This document shows, one piece after another, positions 7,432 through 16,048 of a stretch of DNA of 64,000 nucleotides (position 1 is its first letter; every line of letters begins with the position of its first letter). The position numbers and the translations under genes are program-made. The DNA is from Niabella pedocola (GTDB taxonomy: Bacteria > Bacteroidota > Bacteroidia > Chitinophagales > Chitinophagaceae). The notes under the pieces are model-generated. The model made no database searches. It had not been told where the DNA came from and was given only the letters and a program-made list of their open reading frames with translations. The DNA is taken from positions 558,001 through 622,000 of the forward strand of contig NZ_JAJNEC010000005.1 in assembly GCF_021044425.1 (NCBI RefSeq). The letters are read 5' to 3'.

Positions 7432-8187
7432 ATGAAAATAGTTGTAATCGGCGGTACCGGCCTTATTGGTAGTCAGTTAGTGCAACAATTGCAAAAAGCG
7501 GGACATGAAGCAATTCCCGCATCACCCAACACGGGTGTAAATACCCTTACGGGCGAAGGATTGAACGAAGTGCTGCAGGGCGCACAGGTGGTTGTAGATG
7601 TGTCCAATTCCCCGTCCTTCGCTGATGAACCCGTAATGCATTTTTTCAAAACCTCTAATGAGCACCTGCTCCCGGCGGAAAAAGCAGCCGGCGTACAACA
7701 TCATATTGCGCTATCGGTAGTGGGCACCCAAAAACTGCAGGCCAGCGGCTATTTCCGTGCTAAGCAGGTACAGGAAGACCTGATCAAAACATCGGGCATT
7801 CCTTATACCATTGTGCATGCCACCCAGTTTTTTGAATTTGCAGGAGGCATTACACAAATGAGCCTGGCCGGCGATCAGGTGGTTTTACCGGATGCTCATA
7901 TACAGCCCATTGCCAGCAAGGATGTAGCCACATTCTTGGCTTCGGTAGCATTGGCCGCCCCTGCCAACAAGATCCTGGAAATTGGTGGTCCGGAGCAATT
8001 CGATATGAACGCATGGATTCAACAATACCTGCAGGCCTCTCATAAAAACAACGAGGTAGTTACCAGTAGCACGGCTTTATACTCGGGCGCACCACTGGAA
8101 ACCGACACCCTGGTTCCGGAAGCGGCCGCATACCTGGGCCCTACAACATATGCAGACTGGATCGCCCAGCCCGGAAATCTGCGGTAG
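7432..8187 (+). CDS. NmrA-like atypical SDR oxidoreductase
   Basis: This 251-residue protein has the Rossmann glycine motif GGTGLIG at residues 7-13 and otherwise follows the NmrA/atypical short-chain dehydrogenase pattern, with HIALSVVGTQKLQASGYFRAKQVQEDLIKTSGIPYTIVHATQFFEF in the middle. The YFRAKxxxE segment corresponds to the NAD(P)H-binding quinone-reductase-like subgroup. It probably binds NADPH and either reduces a quinone-like substrate or senses redox state. It lies 59 bp after the Crp pair and may be their target. Confidence 0.88.
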   Translation: MKIVVIGGTGLIGSQLVQQLQKAGHEAIPASPNTGVNTLTGEGLNEVLQGAQVVVDVSNSPSFADEPVMHFFKTSNEHLLPAEKAAGVQHHIALSVVGTQKLQASGYFRAKQVQEDLIKTSGIPYTIVHATQFFEFAGGITQMSLAGDQVVLPDAHIQPIASKDVATFLASVALAAPANKILEIGGPEQFDMNAWIQQYLQASHKNNEVVTSSTALYSGAPLETDTLVPEAAAYLGPTTYADWIAQPGNLR

Positions 8188-8219
8188 TTCCGCATTTGCA
8201 GATGTACGTCTGTAAGAAG

Positions 8220-8343
8220 GGCCGTATCAAAAGTCTTACGTTGTATTGCCGGGCAATGTCAAACCAAATTTGCTCCAGCTTCTGTTCCGCATCTAAAAAC
8301 GGAACAGGACGACAATACACCTGAAGGTCGTTTTGATACGGCC
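8220..8343. mobile_element. MITE-like element with 13-bp terminal inverted repeats
   Basis: Perfect inverted repeats GGCCGTATCAAAA (8220-8232) and TTTTGATACGGCC (8331-8343) bound a 124-bp segment. Nested inside is a second inverted repeat, CTGTTCCG (8282-8289) and CGGAACAG (8300-8307). There is no ORF. Termini of the form GGCnGTnTCAAAA resemble ends of IS1182-type elements as I remember them. It lies between two convergent genes, so a bidirectional terminator role is an alternative or additional explanation. Confidence 0.5.
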
Positions 8344-8394
8344 TTTTGTTATGTACAGCTTACGCTCCTTATGATGCACCACCCGGAAACGGGA

Positions 8395-9816
8395 TCAGCC
8401 CAATAAGGCCGGCCGTTCCTTAAACGTTTTCCAAAGCAGCTCGCCAAACAATGTATTGGACCACGCGAACCATTTGCGGGTAAACTTCTTCGGATCATCC
8501 TTATGAAAGGATTCATGCATAAAACCGGTACCTCCATGTGTTTTCCGGAGCGTATCAATACACCAGCGGATCTCCCTGTCGTCATTGGAGGTGAGCGCTT
8601 TCATGGTAATGCTCATGGGCCAGATCATATCTTTACCGATATGCGGCCCGCCAATACCTTCCGCCACTGATCCCCTGAAGAAGAAGGGGTTTTCCAATGA
8701 CCATACATAACTACGCGTAGCCTTATACAAAGGATCCGTATGTGGTATGGCCCCCAGGTAAGGAAGGCCCAGCAAACTGGGTACATTGGCGTCGTCCATC
8801 AATACGTGGCTGCCGTACCCGTTTACTTCGTATGCATACATTTTTCCTAATTGCGGATGGGTAACAACCGCGTACTTTTTTATTGCAGCTTCTACTTCAT
8901 TTGCCAGCTGCACCAGCCCGTTTGCCAGCGCCGTATCGCCTGAAATTTTACCCACCATTTCCGATGCCTGCCGCAGACTTACCACCGCAAAAAGATTGGA
9001 TGGAACCAGGTAGGCAAAGATCGTAGCATCGTCGCTTGGCCGGAACATAGAACAGATGAGCCCTACAGGCTTCACCGGGTAACCATACCCTCCCATAGGA
9101 ATACCATCTGTGGCCCAGGAGGTTTTTCGTTCAAATTTATACGGGCCGGGGCCATCCTTCCGTTGCTGCTCTTTAAAGGTTTTTAACGTAAGTGCAATCC
9201 CTTCCTTCCAGGAAGTATCAAAAGGAAGCGTATCGCCGGTTTCTTTCCAGAAGCGGTAGGCCAGCCGGATGGGATAACAAAGAGAATCGATCTCCCATTT
9301 CCGCTCATGGATACCGGGCTTCATGTCGGTGCTATCGGTTTCCTTCCATTCACTTACCTTGCTATCGTCGTTATAGAACGCGTTTGCATAAGGATCCTTT
9401 AAAATAAAATGGGTTTGTTTACGGATCACCCCGGCTATCAGCCGGTGCAGCCCCTGATCCTGTTTAGTAAATGCCAGATAGGGATATACCTGTGCAGAAC
9501 TATCCCGCAGCCACATCGCATCGATATCGCCGGTAATGACATAGGTATCCGGCTTCCCGTCCGTTTCCTTATAGTAAACCGTGGTATCCAATGTATTGGG
9601 AAAGCAGTTATTAAAGAGCCAACCCAGCTCCCGGTTCTTTACTTTCGACTGGAATGCTTTTATTGCCTGTTCTATTGCAGCACTCTTAAAATGCCGCTCC
9701 CCTTCCGGAACCCGCACCAGGGGAAAATCGTTTTTGCCCTGAGCGAAAGAAAAAGGACCCAATGTTAGCCCGGCCCCTAACACACCTGTATGCTGTAGAA
9801 ATGTTTTACGGTTCAT
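8395..9816 (-). CDS. Glycoside hydrolase family 125 (exo-alpha-1,6-mannosidase type)
   Basis: This 473-residue protein matches GH125 (formerly DUF1237), metal-independent exo-alpha-mannosidases with an (alpha/alpha)6 barrel. The signature VITGDIDAMWLRDSSAQVYPYL lies near residues 91-112, with its Asp residues at the active site. Further conserved blocks are YAYEVNGYGSHVLMDDANVPSLLGLPYLG and GTGFMHESFHKDDPKKFTRKWFAWSNTLFGELL. The leader MNRKTFLQHTGVLGAGLTLGPFSFAQG is Tat/Sec-like, so it is exported, probably to trim mannose from glycans or N-glycan fragments. No SusCD genes are adjacent. Confidence 0.93.
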   Translation of the reverse strand: MNRKTFLQHTGVLGAGLTLGPFSFAQGKNDFPLVRVPEGERHFKSAAIEQAIKAFQSKVKNRELGWLFNNCFPNTLDTTVYYKETDGKPDTYVITGDIDAMWLRDSSAQVYPYLAFTKQDQGLHRLIAGVIRKQTHFILKDPYANAFYNDDSKVSEWKETDSTDMKPGIHERKWEIDSLCYPIRLAYRFWKETGDTLPFDTSWKEGIALTLKTFKEQQRKDGPGPYKFERKTSWATDGIPMGGYGYPVKPVGLICSMFRPSDDATIFAYLVPSNLFAVVSLRQASEMVGKISGDTALANGLVQLANEVEAAIKKYAVVTHPQLGKMYAYEVNGYGSHVLMDDANVPSLLGLPYLGAIPHTDPLYKATRSYVWSLENPFFFRGSVAEGIGGPHIGKDMIWPMSITMKALTSNDDREIRWCIDTLRKTHGGTGFMHESFHKDDPKKFTRKWFAWSNTLFGELLWKTFKERPALLG

Positions 9817-10058
9817 GGTTTACCTGCTTAGGATGAAGCAAAATTTATTATTCCCGGTAAAGCTACTTGATTTTTCAAAAATCCGGCGGGCCAACCTTAA
9901 AAGCAATAAAAAAACACCGGCCGGTTAAAAGTTCCGGAAAGTTCACCACAAATGATACTTTTGATATGGCCAAATTTGAGGCTTTATAAGATGTTCAAAA
10001 CAACATCCCGGAGAACGATCAGTAAGATTAACGATTGAACGCTGGCAAAGTATATACA

Positions 10059-10709
10059 ATGAACAAAGAAACCTACAACAAAATTGCCGGGCAGGACACC
10101 GGCCGTATCATTGCCATCAGCGATGGCGTTTTTGGTGTTGCCCTTACCCTGCTGGTATTGGAGATCCGGGTGCCTGTCCTGGAATCCATCCGTTCCGAAC
10201 AGGACTTAATACACGCTTTTGTGGCATTGAAGTCTAAATTCCTGGTATACTTTCTTGCCTTTATGACCACCGGCATTTTTTGGGTGGGCCACTCTTCGCA
10301 ATACAAATACATTCAGGAGAGCGACCGGAATTTAAACTGGATCAACCTGCTGTTCCTGCTATCGGTAACCATGCTACCCTTTACCACCGCTTTTTTGGGC
10401 GACTATGTACACTTCAAATTTCCGGTTGCCGTGTATTGGCTGAATATTTTTCTGATGGGAGCCATGTTATACATTAATTGGGTGTATGCCTGCAGGCATC
10501 ATTTTGTGCATGAAGAAACAAGGCAGTTGGTCGATATCCCGCTGCGCAGGCGTATTATCACCGCCCAGTCGTTGTACTTTTTAGGAGCGCTGCTCTGCTT
10601 TATAAGCCCCGTGTTAAGTATTGCGTTCATCATCCTGGTACAGCTCAATTATGCTTTTGCCTTCCTTTCGCAAAGAAAAAAAACGCCGGCACTGAAGACT
10701 GAAAGCTGA
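10059..10709 (+). CDS. TMEM175/DUF1211 family membrane protein (potassium channel-like)
   Basis: This 216-residue protein has six predicted membrane segments and the signature helix ISDGVFGVALTLLVLEIRVP at about residues 20-40, equivalent to FSDGVFAIAxTLL in bacterial TMEM175 channels, which conduct K+. The family is a tetramer of single six-helix repeats. ATG 10059 is preferred over a TTG at 10035 because the family begins close to this point. The last codons (TPALKTES) run into a repetitive intergenic element at 10691-10748, so the C-terminus may have been extended by the repeat. Confidence 0.88.
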   Translation: MNKETYNKIAGQDTGRIIAISDGVFGVALTLLVLEIRVPVLESIRSEQDLIHAFVALKSKFLVYFLAFMTTGIFWVGHSSQYKYIQESDRNLNWINLLFLLSVTMLPFTTAFLGDYVHFKFPVAVYWLNIFLMGAMLYINWVYACRHHFVHEETRQLVDIPLRRRIITAQSLYFLGALLCFISPVLSIAFIILVQLNYAFAFLSQRKKTPALKTES

Positions 10710-10748
10710 ACGCTGAATGCTAAAGGCCGAAGGCCGAATGCTAAAGGT
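10688..10748 (+). repeat. CTGAAAGC/CTGAATGC-type repetitive tract
   Basis: The tract is built of near-repeats of ACTGAAGACTGAAAGCTGAA, CGCTGAATGCTAAAGG and CCGAAGGCCGAATGCTAAAGG. It overlaps the end of the channel gene. A related short tract (ACTGAAAGCCGAAGGCTGACGGC) is at 54704-54727. Confidence 0.55.
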
Positions 10749-10790
10749 TAAGTCCGCTATTTGTTGTAACTTTAGGTAAAATCTTTTCTT

Positions 10791-11000
10791 ATGACCGATC
10801 ATAACCAGGATACCATTATTGTTATAAGAACATATAGTGATATAGCAGCTGCCGTTTCTGCAAAAGAAAAACTGGAAGAAGCCGGTATCACCGCAACCAT
10901 CGATGATATGGACGTGGTGGGTATGACGCCCCTCGCCGGTATAGAGGTAAAGATCTTTTCAAAAGACCTCGAAAAAGCCAACCAGGTGCTGGAAGACTGA
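10791..11000 (+). CDS. DUF2007-type small protein
   Basis: This 69-residue protein has the ferredoxin-like pattern of the DUF2007 family (putative signal-transducing proteins): IIVIRTYSDIAAAVSAKEKLEEAGITATIDD followed by GIEVKIFSKDLEKANQVLED. It has no membrane segment and is presumably cytoplasmic. Function is unknown. TTGTAACTTTAGG at 10764-10776 is a plausible -7 region 15 bp before the ATG. Confidence 0.8.
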   Translation: MTDHNQDTIIVIRTYSDIAAAVSAKEKLEEAGITATIDDMDVVGMTPLAGIEVKIFSKDLEKANQVLED

Positions 11001-11226
11001 TACTGATTCTTGTTACCCCCACCTATCCACCAGCTATTTTTTTTTATTTTTCCCAAACCTTTTTCATGCTTTGTTGTTTTAACGTACTTAACAACGAAGT
11101 GTTGAAAGGTGCGGTCATTTAATATTTTTTTAAACTGCTTTTGTTGCATTTTATTTAAATATTTCTTTACTTCGCCCCTTCTGCAAGCTTTTACTGAAAA
11201 TTTAAATTGTTACGAACCCCGGGGAA

Positions 11227-11577
11227 ATGAAGAAATTCGCCCATATACTTGCTTTAATCATACTGTTCCTTGGCAGCAGTTCTGATACGCTGGAGGCACT
11301 TGCCCCTGTTAAAAGCAATATCTGTAACTCCGCAGTAAAGGACCGGCAGCAACAAAAAAACAGCAATGCGCAGGATGCCGGTGATCATATTATCATTAAC
11401 CGGCTTTGCAATCATTTCATCAACCGGGCAGACCAGCTTTCACAACGTACTTTTTCCAGCATACTGTCGCTCCCTCTTTTTCATTTTAATGTGCTGCTTC
11501 CTGCATGGAAGCGTCTGAACTCCGTACCACTGCAACAACCCGGCTACGGGCACCTTTTCCTCTACTACCTTTTTTAG
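11227..11577 (+). CDS. Small secreted protein upstream of RND operon, unknown function
   Basis: This is a 116-residue protein with an N-terminal hydrophobic leader (MKKFAHILALIILFLGSSSDTLEALA) and no recognised domain. The rest is polar, with a Gln/Asn-rich part (QQQKNSNAQ) and a hydrophobic C-terminus (GHLFLYYLF). Its position 134 bp before the efflux adaptor, on the same strand, resembles small leader genes seen before cation/drug efflux operons in Bacteroidota. I cannot exclude that it is a chance frame, but the leader and the codon use support expression. Confidence 0.55.
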   Translation: MKKFAHILALIILFLGSSSDTLEALAPVKSNICNSAVKDRQQQKNSNAQDAGDHIIINRLCNHFINRADQLSQRTFSSILSLPLFHFNVLLPAWKRLNSVPLQQPGYGHLFLYYLF

Positions 11578-11711
11578 CCCGCATTCCCTCTCCTTTTCTT
11601 AAGTCAATACCTGTCTGCGCAATCAGCGATGCGCAGCACGTGCATGCTGTTACCATCATGCAGCACTGAGCTGCTCAGGTATCCATCCTATTGTTTTTAA
11701 ATTAACTGATC

Positions 11712-12797
11712 ATGATAAAAAATTATATTTTTTACGGGTTCCTCATTACAACCATCGTAGCCTGCCATAGCAATTCCCAGGAAAACAGTATTTCCGGCAA
11801 CAAAGAATATCCGGTAGTTACCCTCCGGCCAAGAGATACCACCCTCGCCATTCCCTATGTAGCCAATATACAGGCAGGCCGTAACATCGAGATCCATCCG
11901 CGTATGGATGGATTACTGGACAAGATCTATATTAAGGAAGGACAGCAGGTGCGTAAAGGACAGCCCCTGTTTAAGATCAATGACAGCGAGCTTCGGATCG
12001 AACTTAATAAAGCAGCTGCTGCTTATAAGAGTGCTATCGCCGATGCAAAAGTAGCCCAGGTGGAAGTAGAGCGGGTACAGATGCTGGTGGATAAAAAAGT
12101 GATCACCAAAACCGAACTGGACCTGGTTAATGCAAAATACAAAGCCCTCCTGGCCAAAGCCGATGTTGCCCTGGCAGATAAAAACGCCGTACAGCAGCGG
12201 ATCTCCTATACCAACATTACAGCCCCCTTTGATGGCGTTGTAGACCGGATCCCGCTTAAAGAAGGCAGCCTGGTTACAACCGCATCCCTGCTGACCACGA
12301 TATCCGATGTAAGCACTGTATTTGCTTATTTTAATATTTCCGAGAACGAATATTTTCAAACCCCGCTGAGCGGAAACAGTGCCCAGCAAATCACCTCGAT
12401 CAACCTGGTATTACCCGACGGCACCCGCTATCCTTATGAGGGGCACCTAGAAAGTGCCGAAAGTGAAATTGACGAAAACACGGGTAATATCGCCTATAAG
12501 GCCCGTTTCAGCAATCCAGAAAAAACATTACGGCACGGCGCTTCCGGAAAACTGCTGATCACACGCCCCTTACAAAATGTGATCCTGCTTCCCCAGAAAA
12601 CGGTTTTCGAAATACAGGACAAGAACTATGTATTTGTAGTAGATCAAAATAATATTGTGCGGATGAAAAGCATCCGGGTAGACCAGCGCCTGGCAGATTA
12701 TTATGTGATCTCTGAAGGGTTGAACGCGGATGACCGTATCGTGTACGAAGGCATAAAGACCATCCGCGAAGGCGAAAAGATTACGCCAAAAGGATAA
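11712..12797 (+). CDS. RND efflux periplasmic adaptor (membrane fusion lipoprotein)
   Basis: This 361-residue adaptor has a lipobox ending at Cys18 (TTIVAC), so it is anchored to a membrane by lipid on the periplasmic side. In order it shows the first lipoyl half (GRNIEIHPRMDGLLDKIYIKEGQQVRKGQPL), a coiled-coil hairpin (residues about 90-155), the second lipoyl half (ITAPFDGVVDRIPLKEGSLV), then beta-barrel and membrane-proximal domains. It connects the inner-membrane pump to the outer-membrane channel encoded directly downstream. It is the AcrA/MexE type rather than the CusB type. Confidence 0.93.
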   Translation: MIKNYIFYGFLITTIVACHSNSQENSISGNKEYPVVTLRPRDTTLAIPYVANIQAGRNIEIHPRMDGLLDKIYIKEGQQVRKGQPLFKINDSELRIELNKAAAAYKSAIADAKVAQVEVERVQMLVDKKVITKTELDLVNAKYKALLAKADVALADKNAVQQRISYTNITAPFDGVVDRIPLKEGSLVTTASLLTTISDVSTVFAYFNISENEYFQTPLSGNSAQQITSINLVLPDGTRYPYEGHLESAESEIDENTGNIAYKARFSNPEKTLRHGASGKLLITRPLQNVILLPQKTVFEIQDKNYVFVVDQNNIVRMKSIRVDQRLADYYVISEGLNADDRIVYEGIKTIREGEKITPKG

Positions 12798-12883
12798 CCG
12801 CTCATCCTGTTCTTTCATTGCCGGCCGGATTAAAAATCCTGCCGGGCGAAACTTTATTTATACCATCTGCATAATAAAAAAAT

Positions 12884-15800
12884 ATGGTTGAAACTTTTAT
12901 CCGGAGGCCGGTCCTTTCGCTCGTGCTTTCCATTTTTATCACCCTCATTGGCGTACTGGCCTTATTCAGTTTGCCCATTACACAATTTCCCGATATTGTA
13001 CCGCCTTCCGTGGCAGTAACCGCCCGGTATACCGGCGCCAATGCCGAAGTGTCTGTAGACGCGGTGGCCGTTCCGCTGGAACGCGCCATCAACGGGGTTC
13101 CCGGCATGACGTATATGTCTACTGTATCCGGTAACGACGGCGTCACCATGATCACCGTTTATTTTAAAGTGGGCACCGATCCGGATGTGGCAGCGGTGAA
13201 CGTACAAAACCGCGTAACCACCGTACTGGACGAGCTTCCCGAAGAAGTGATCAAGGCCGGTGTTACCACCGAAAAGGAAGTGAACAGTATGCTGATGTAC
13301 CTGAACATCACCAGCACGGATGAAGCCGCCGATGAGGATTTTATTTACAATTTTACCGATATCAATATCCTGAAGGAGCTAAAGCGCATCGATGGGGTGG
13401 GTCGCGCCGAGATCATGGGTTATAAGGACTACGCCATGCGGGTATGGCTGAACCCCGAAAAACTATTTGCGTACAATGTATCTGCCGATGAAGTAATTGC
13501 GGCACTGCGGAACCAGAACGTTTCCGCGGCCCCGGGCAAAACCGGGGAAAGCTCCGGTAAAACAAAGAATGCACTGCAATACGTATTGCGTTATACCGGA
13601 AAATTCTCGGAGCCCAAACAATACGAAAATATTGCCATCCGCTCCAACAGCGACGGTTCCATCCTTAAATTAAAAGATGTGGCCGATGTGGAATTTGGTG
13701 CCATGAGCTATAGCATGGTTTCAAAAAGCGACGGTAAACCGGCGGCCTCCATCATGATCAAACAACGCCCCGGCTCCAATGCCAGTGAAGTAATCGACAA
13801 CATCAAACAAAAAATGGGGGAACTTAAAAGCAGCACCTTCCCTCCCGGTATGCACTACAGCATGGCCTATGATGTATCGCGTTTTCTCGACGCTTCCATC
13901 AGCGCCGTGCTTACCACCCTGGTAGAAGCATTTATATTGGTGGCTATCGTTGTATTCATCTTCCTGCAGGACTGGAGGTCTACGCTGATCCCTGTACTGG
14001 CGGTTCCTGTGGCACTGGTAGGCACCCTGGCATTTATGCTGCTGCTGGGCTTTTCCATTAACCTGCTTACGCTGTTTGCCCTGGTGCTCGCTATTGGTAT
14101 CGTGGTAGATAACGCCATCGTCGTTGTTGAAGCCGTCCATGTAAAAATGACGGAAGAACAGCTGCCGCCCCTGGAAGCCACGATTGCTGCCATGAAAGAA
14201 ATCACCGGGGCGATCATTGCCATTACCCTGGTGATGTCGGCCGTGTTTGTGCCGGTTGCTTTTTTAAGTGGCCCGGTGGGTGTATTCTATCGCCAGTTTT
14301 CCCTCACACTTGCCTTTTCCATCGTTATTTCCGGCATCAATGCCCTTACCCTTACACCGGCGCTTTGCGCCCTGATGCTGAAGCATACAGAACCACGCAA
14401 AAAAGGCTGGATGGGCCGTTTCTTTAATGCCTTCAATACCGGGTTTGATAAAACCACGCACAAATACCGGGGCGTACTTGGTAAAATAGCAGGCCGGCGT
14501 ATCGTTACGCTGGGCATGCTGGTGCTTTTTTTTCTGGCCACCTGGGGTACCGCGGCCATACTGCCCGGAGGCTTTATCCCAACGGAAGACCAGGGCATGA
14601 TTTATGTAAATGTAACCACCCCGCAGGGTGCCACCGTTGAACGTACGGAAACGGTACTGGATGAACTGAACGCCATAACAAGAGACATCGAGGGTGTGGA
14701 AAGCGTAACCACCCTTGCCGGTTATAGTCTTACCAATGAAATTGCCGGCGCCTCTTACGGCATGGGTATGATCAACCTGAAATCCTGGAAAGAACGGAAG
14801 AAAAACGTGGATGCGATCATCGATGAAATTGAAGCGCGCACCGCGAAACTGACAGATGCAAAGATTGAAGTATTTGCCCCCCCTACGGTTCCCGGGTTTG
14901 GAAATACCAGCGGCTTTGAGCTGCGCCTGCTCAATAAAGGCGGAGATGATATCGCGGAAACCTCGGAGATCACCAAGGCCTTTGTTGCCGCTATCGACAG
15001 TACCAGGGAGGTAACCAATGTTTTTACCAGTTTTGATGCTTCCTTTCCCCAGTACCTGATCCATGTGGATTATGATATGGCTGCGAAAAAAAATGTAACC
15101 GTCGACAATGCGATGAATACCCTGCAAACCCTGCTGGGCAGCTATTATGCCACCAACTTCATCCGCTTTAACCAGATGTATAAAGTAATGGTGCAGGCCA
15201 GTCCGCAGTTCCGCGCCGAACCTGCAGACGTACTGCATCAGTATGTTAAAAACAGCAACGGCGAAATGGTGCCGTTCTCTTCTTTTATCCGTATGGAACG
15301 GGTATATGGGCCGGAACAGCTGACCCGCTATAACATGTATACATCTGCCATGATCAACGGCGAAGCAGCGCCGGGCTACAGCAGTAGCGACGCGATCAGG
15401 GCAGTGGAAAAGATAGCTGCTGAAAAGCTGCCCCGTGGTTATGATTTCGACTGGAGCGGGATGACGCGTGAGGAGATCCTCTCCGGCAACCAGGCGGTAT
15501 ACATTTTTGCACTTTGCTTATTGTTTGTATACCTGCTGCTGGCCGCACAATACGAGAGCTTTCTACTGCCCTTACCGGTGATCCTAAGCCTGCCTGCAGG
15601 AATCTTCGGGTCCTTTCTTTTCCTGAAGCTGGCAGGGTTGGACAACAATATTTATGCGCAGGTAGCGTTAGTGATGCTGATCGGACTATTGGGTAAGAAT
15701 GCCATCCTCATCATTGAGTTTGCCATTCAGCGCCGTAAGGAAGGCTATTCCATACTTCAGTCGGCTATTGAGGGAGCTACCCAACGACTGCGCCCGATCC

Positions 15801-16048
15801 TGATGACTTCCTTTGCATTTATCGCCGGACTGATCCCGCTGTGTATCGCCACGGGAGCCGGGGCGATCGGCAACCGTTCCATCGGTGTTGCAGCCGCCGG
15901 CGGTATGCTGATCGGCACTGTGTTTGGTCTGCTGATCATCCCAGGGCTTTATGTGCTTTTTGCCTCCCTGTCGGAACGCGGAAAGAAAAAATCCACCGAC
16001 GTTCCCCTCCAGATTTCTGACATCAAAATCATTGAGAATGAAAATTAA
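12884..16048 (+). CDS. RND efflux pump, HAE1 family (AcrB/MexF-like)
   Basis: This 1054-residue inner-membrane pump has the full RND layout: a first membrane helix (residues 8-28), large periplasmic loop, helices 2-6, helix 7, a second periplasmic loop and five final helices. It begins MVETFIRRPVLSLVLSIFITL, the HAE1 hallmark. Of the proton relay, Asp409 and Lys938 are present, but the residue matching AcrB Asp408 is Asn410 (VVDNAIVVVE). It exports hydrophobic or amphiphilic compounds using the proton or another ion gradient. It sits 86 bp after the adaptor and overlaps the channel gene by 11 bp. Confidence 0.95.
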   Translation: MVETFIRRPVLSLVLSIFITLIGVLALFSLPITQFPDIVPPSVAVTARYTGANAEVSVDAVAVPLERAINGVPGMTYMSTVSGNDGVTMITVYFKVGTDPDVAAVNVQNRVTTVLDELPEEVIKAGVTTEKEVNSMLMYLNITSTDEAADEDFIYNFTDINILKELKRIDGVGRAEIMGYKDYAMRVWLNPEKLFAYNVSADEVIAALRNQNVSAAPGKTGESSGKTKNALQYVLRYTGKFSEPKQYENIAIRSNSDGSILKLKDVADVEFGAMSYSMVSKSDGKPAASIMIKQRPGSNASEVIDNIKQKMGELKSSTFPPGMHYSMAYDVSRFLDASISAVLTTLVEAFILVAIVVFIFLQDWRSTLIPVLAVPVALVGTLAFMLLLGFSINLLTLFALVLAIGIVVDNAIVVVEAVHVKMTEEQLPPLEATIAAMKEITGAIIAITLVMSAVFVPVAFLSGPVGVFYRQFSLTLAFSIVISGINALTLTPALCALMLKHTEPRKKGWMGRFFNAFNTGFDKTTHKYRGVLGKIAGRRIVTLGMLVLFFLATWGTAAILPGGFIPTEDQGMIYVNVTTPQGATVERTETVLDELNAITRDIEGVESVTTLAGYSLTNEIAGASYGMGMINLKSWKERKKNVDAIIDEIEARTAKLTDAKIEVFAPPTVPGFGNTSGFELRLLNKGGDDIAETSEITKAFVAAIDSTREVTNVFTSFDASFPQYLIHVDYDMAAKKNVTVDNAMNTLQTLLGSYYATNFIRFNQMYKVMVQASPQFRAEPADVLHQYVKNSNGEMVPFSSFIRMERVYGPEQLTRYNMYTSAMINGEAAPGYSSSDAIRAVEKIAAEKLPRGYDFDWSGMTREEILSGNQAVYIFALCLLFVYLLLAAQYESFLLPLPVILSLPAGIFGSFLFLKLAGLDNNIYAQVALVMLIGLLGKNAILIIEFAIQRRKEGYSILQSAIEGATQRLRPILMTSFAFIAGLIPLCIATGAGAIGNRSIGVAAAGGMLIGTVFGLLIIPGLYVLFASLSERGKKKSTDVPLQISDIKIIENEN

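Noticed and set aside
14264..15238. 324-codon open frame on the - strand
   Set aside because: It is antisense to the RND pump gene, and its composition is that of a shadow frame.
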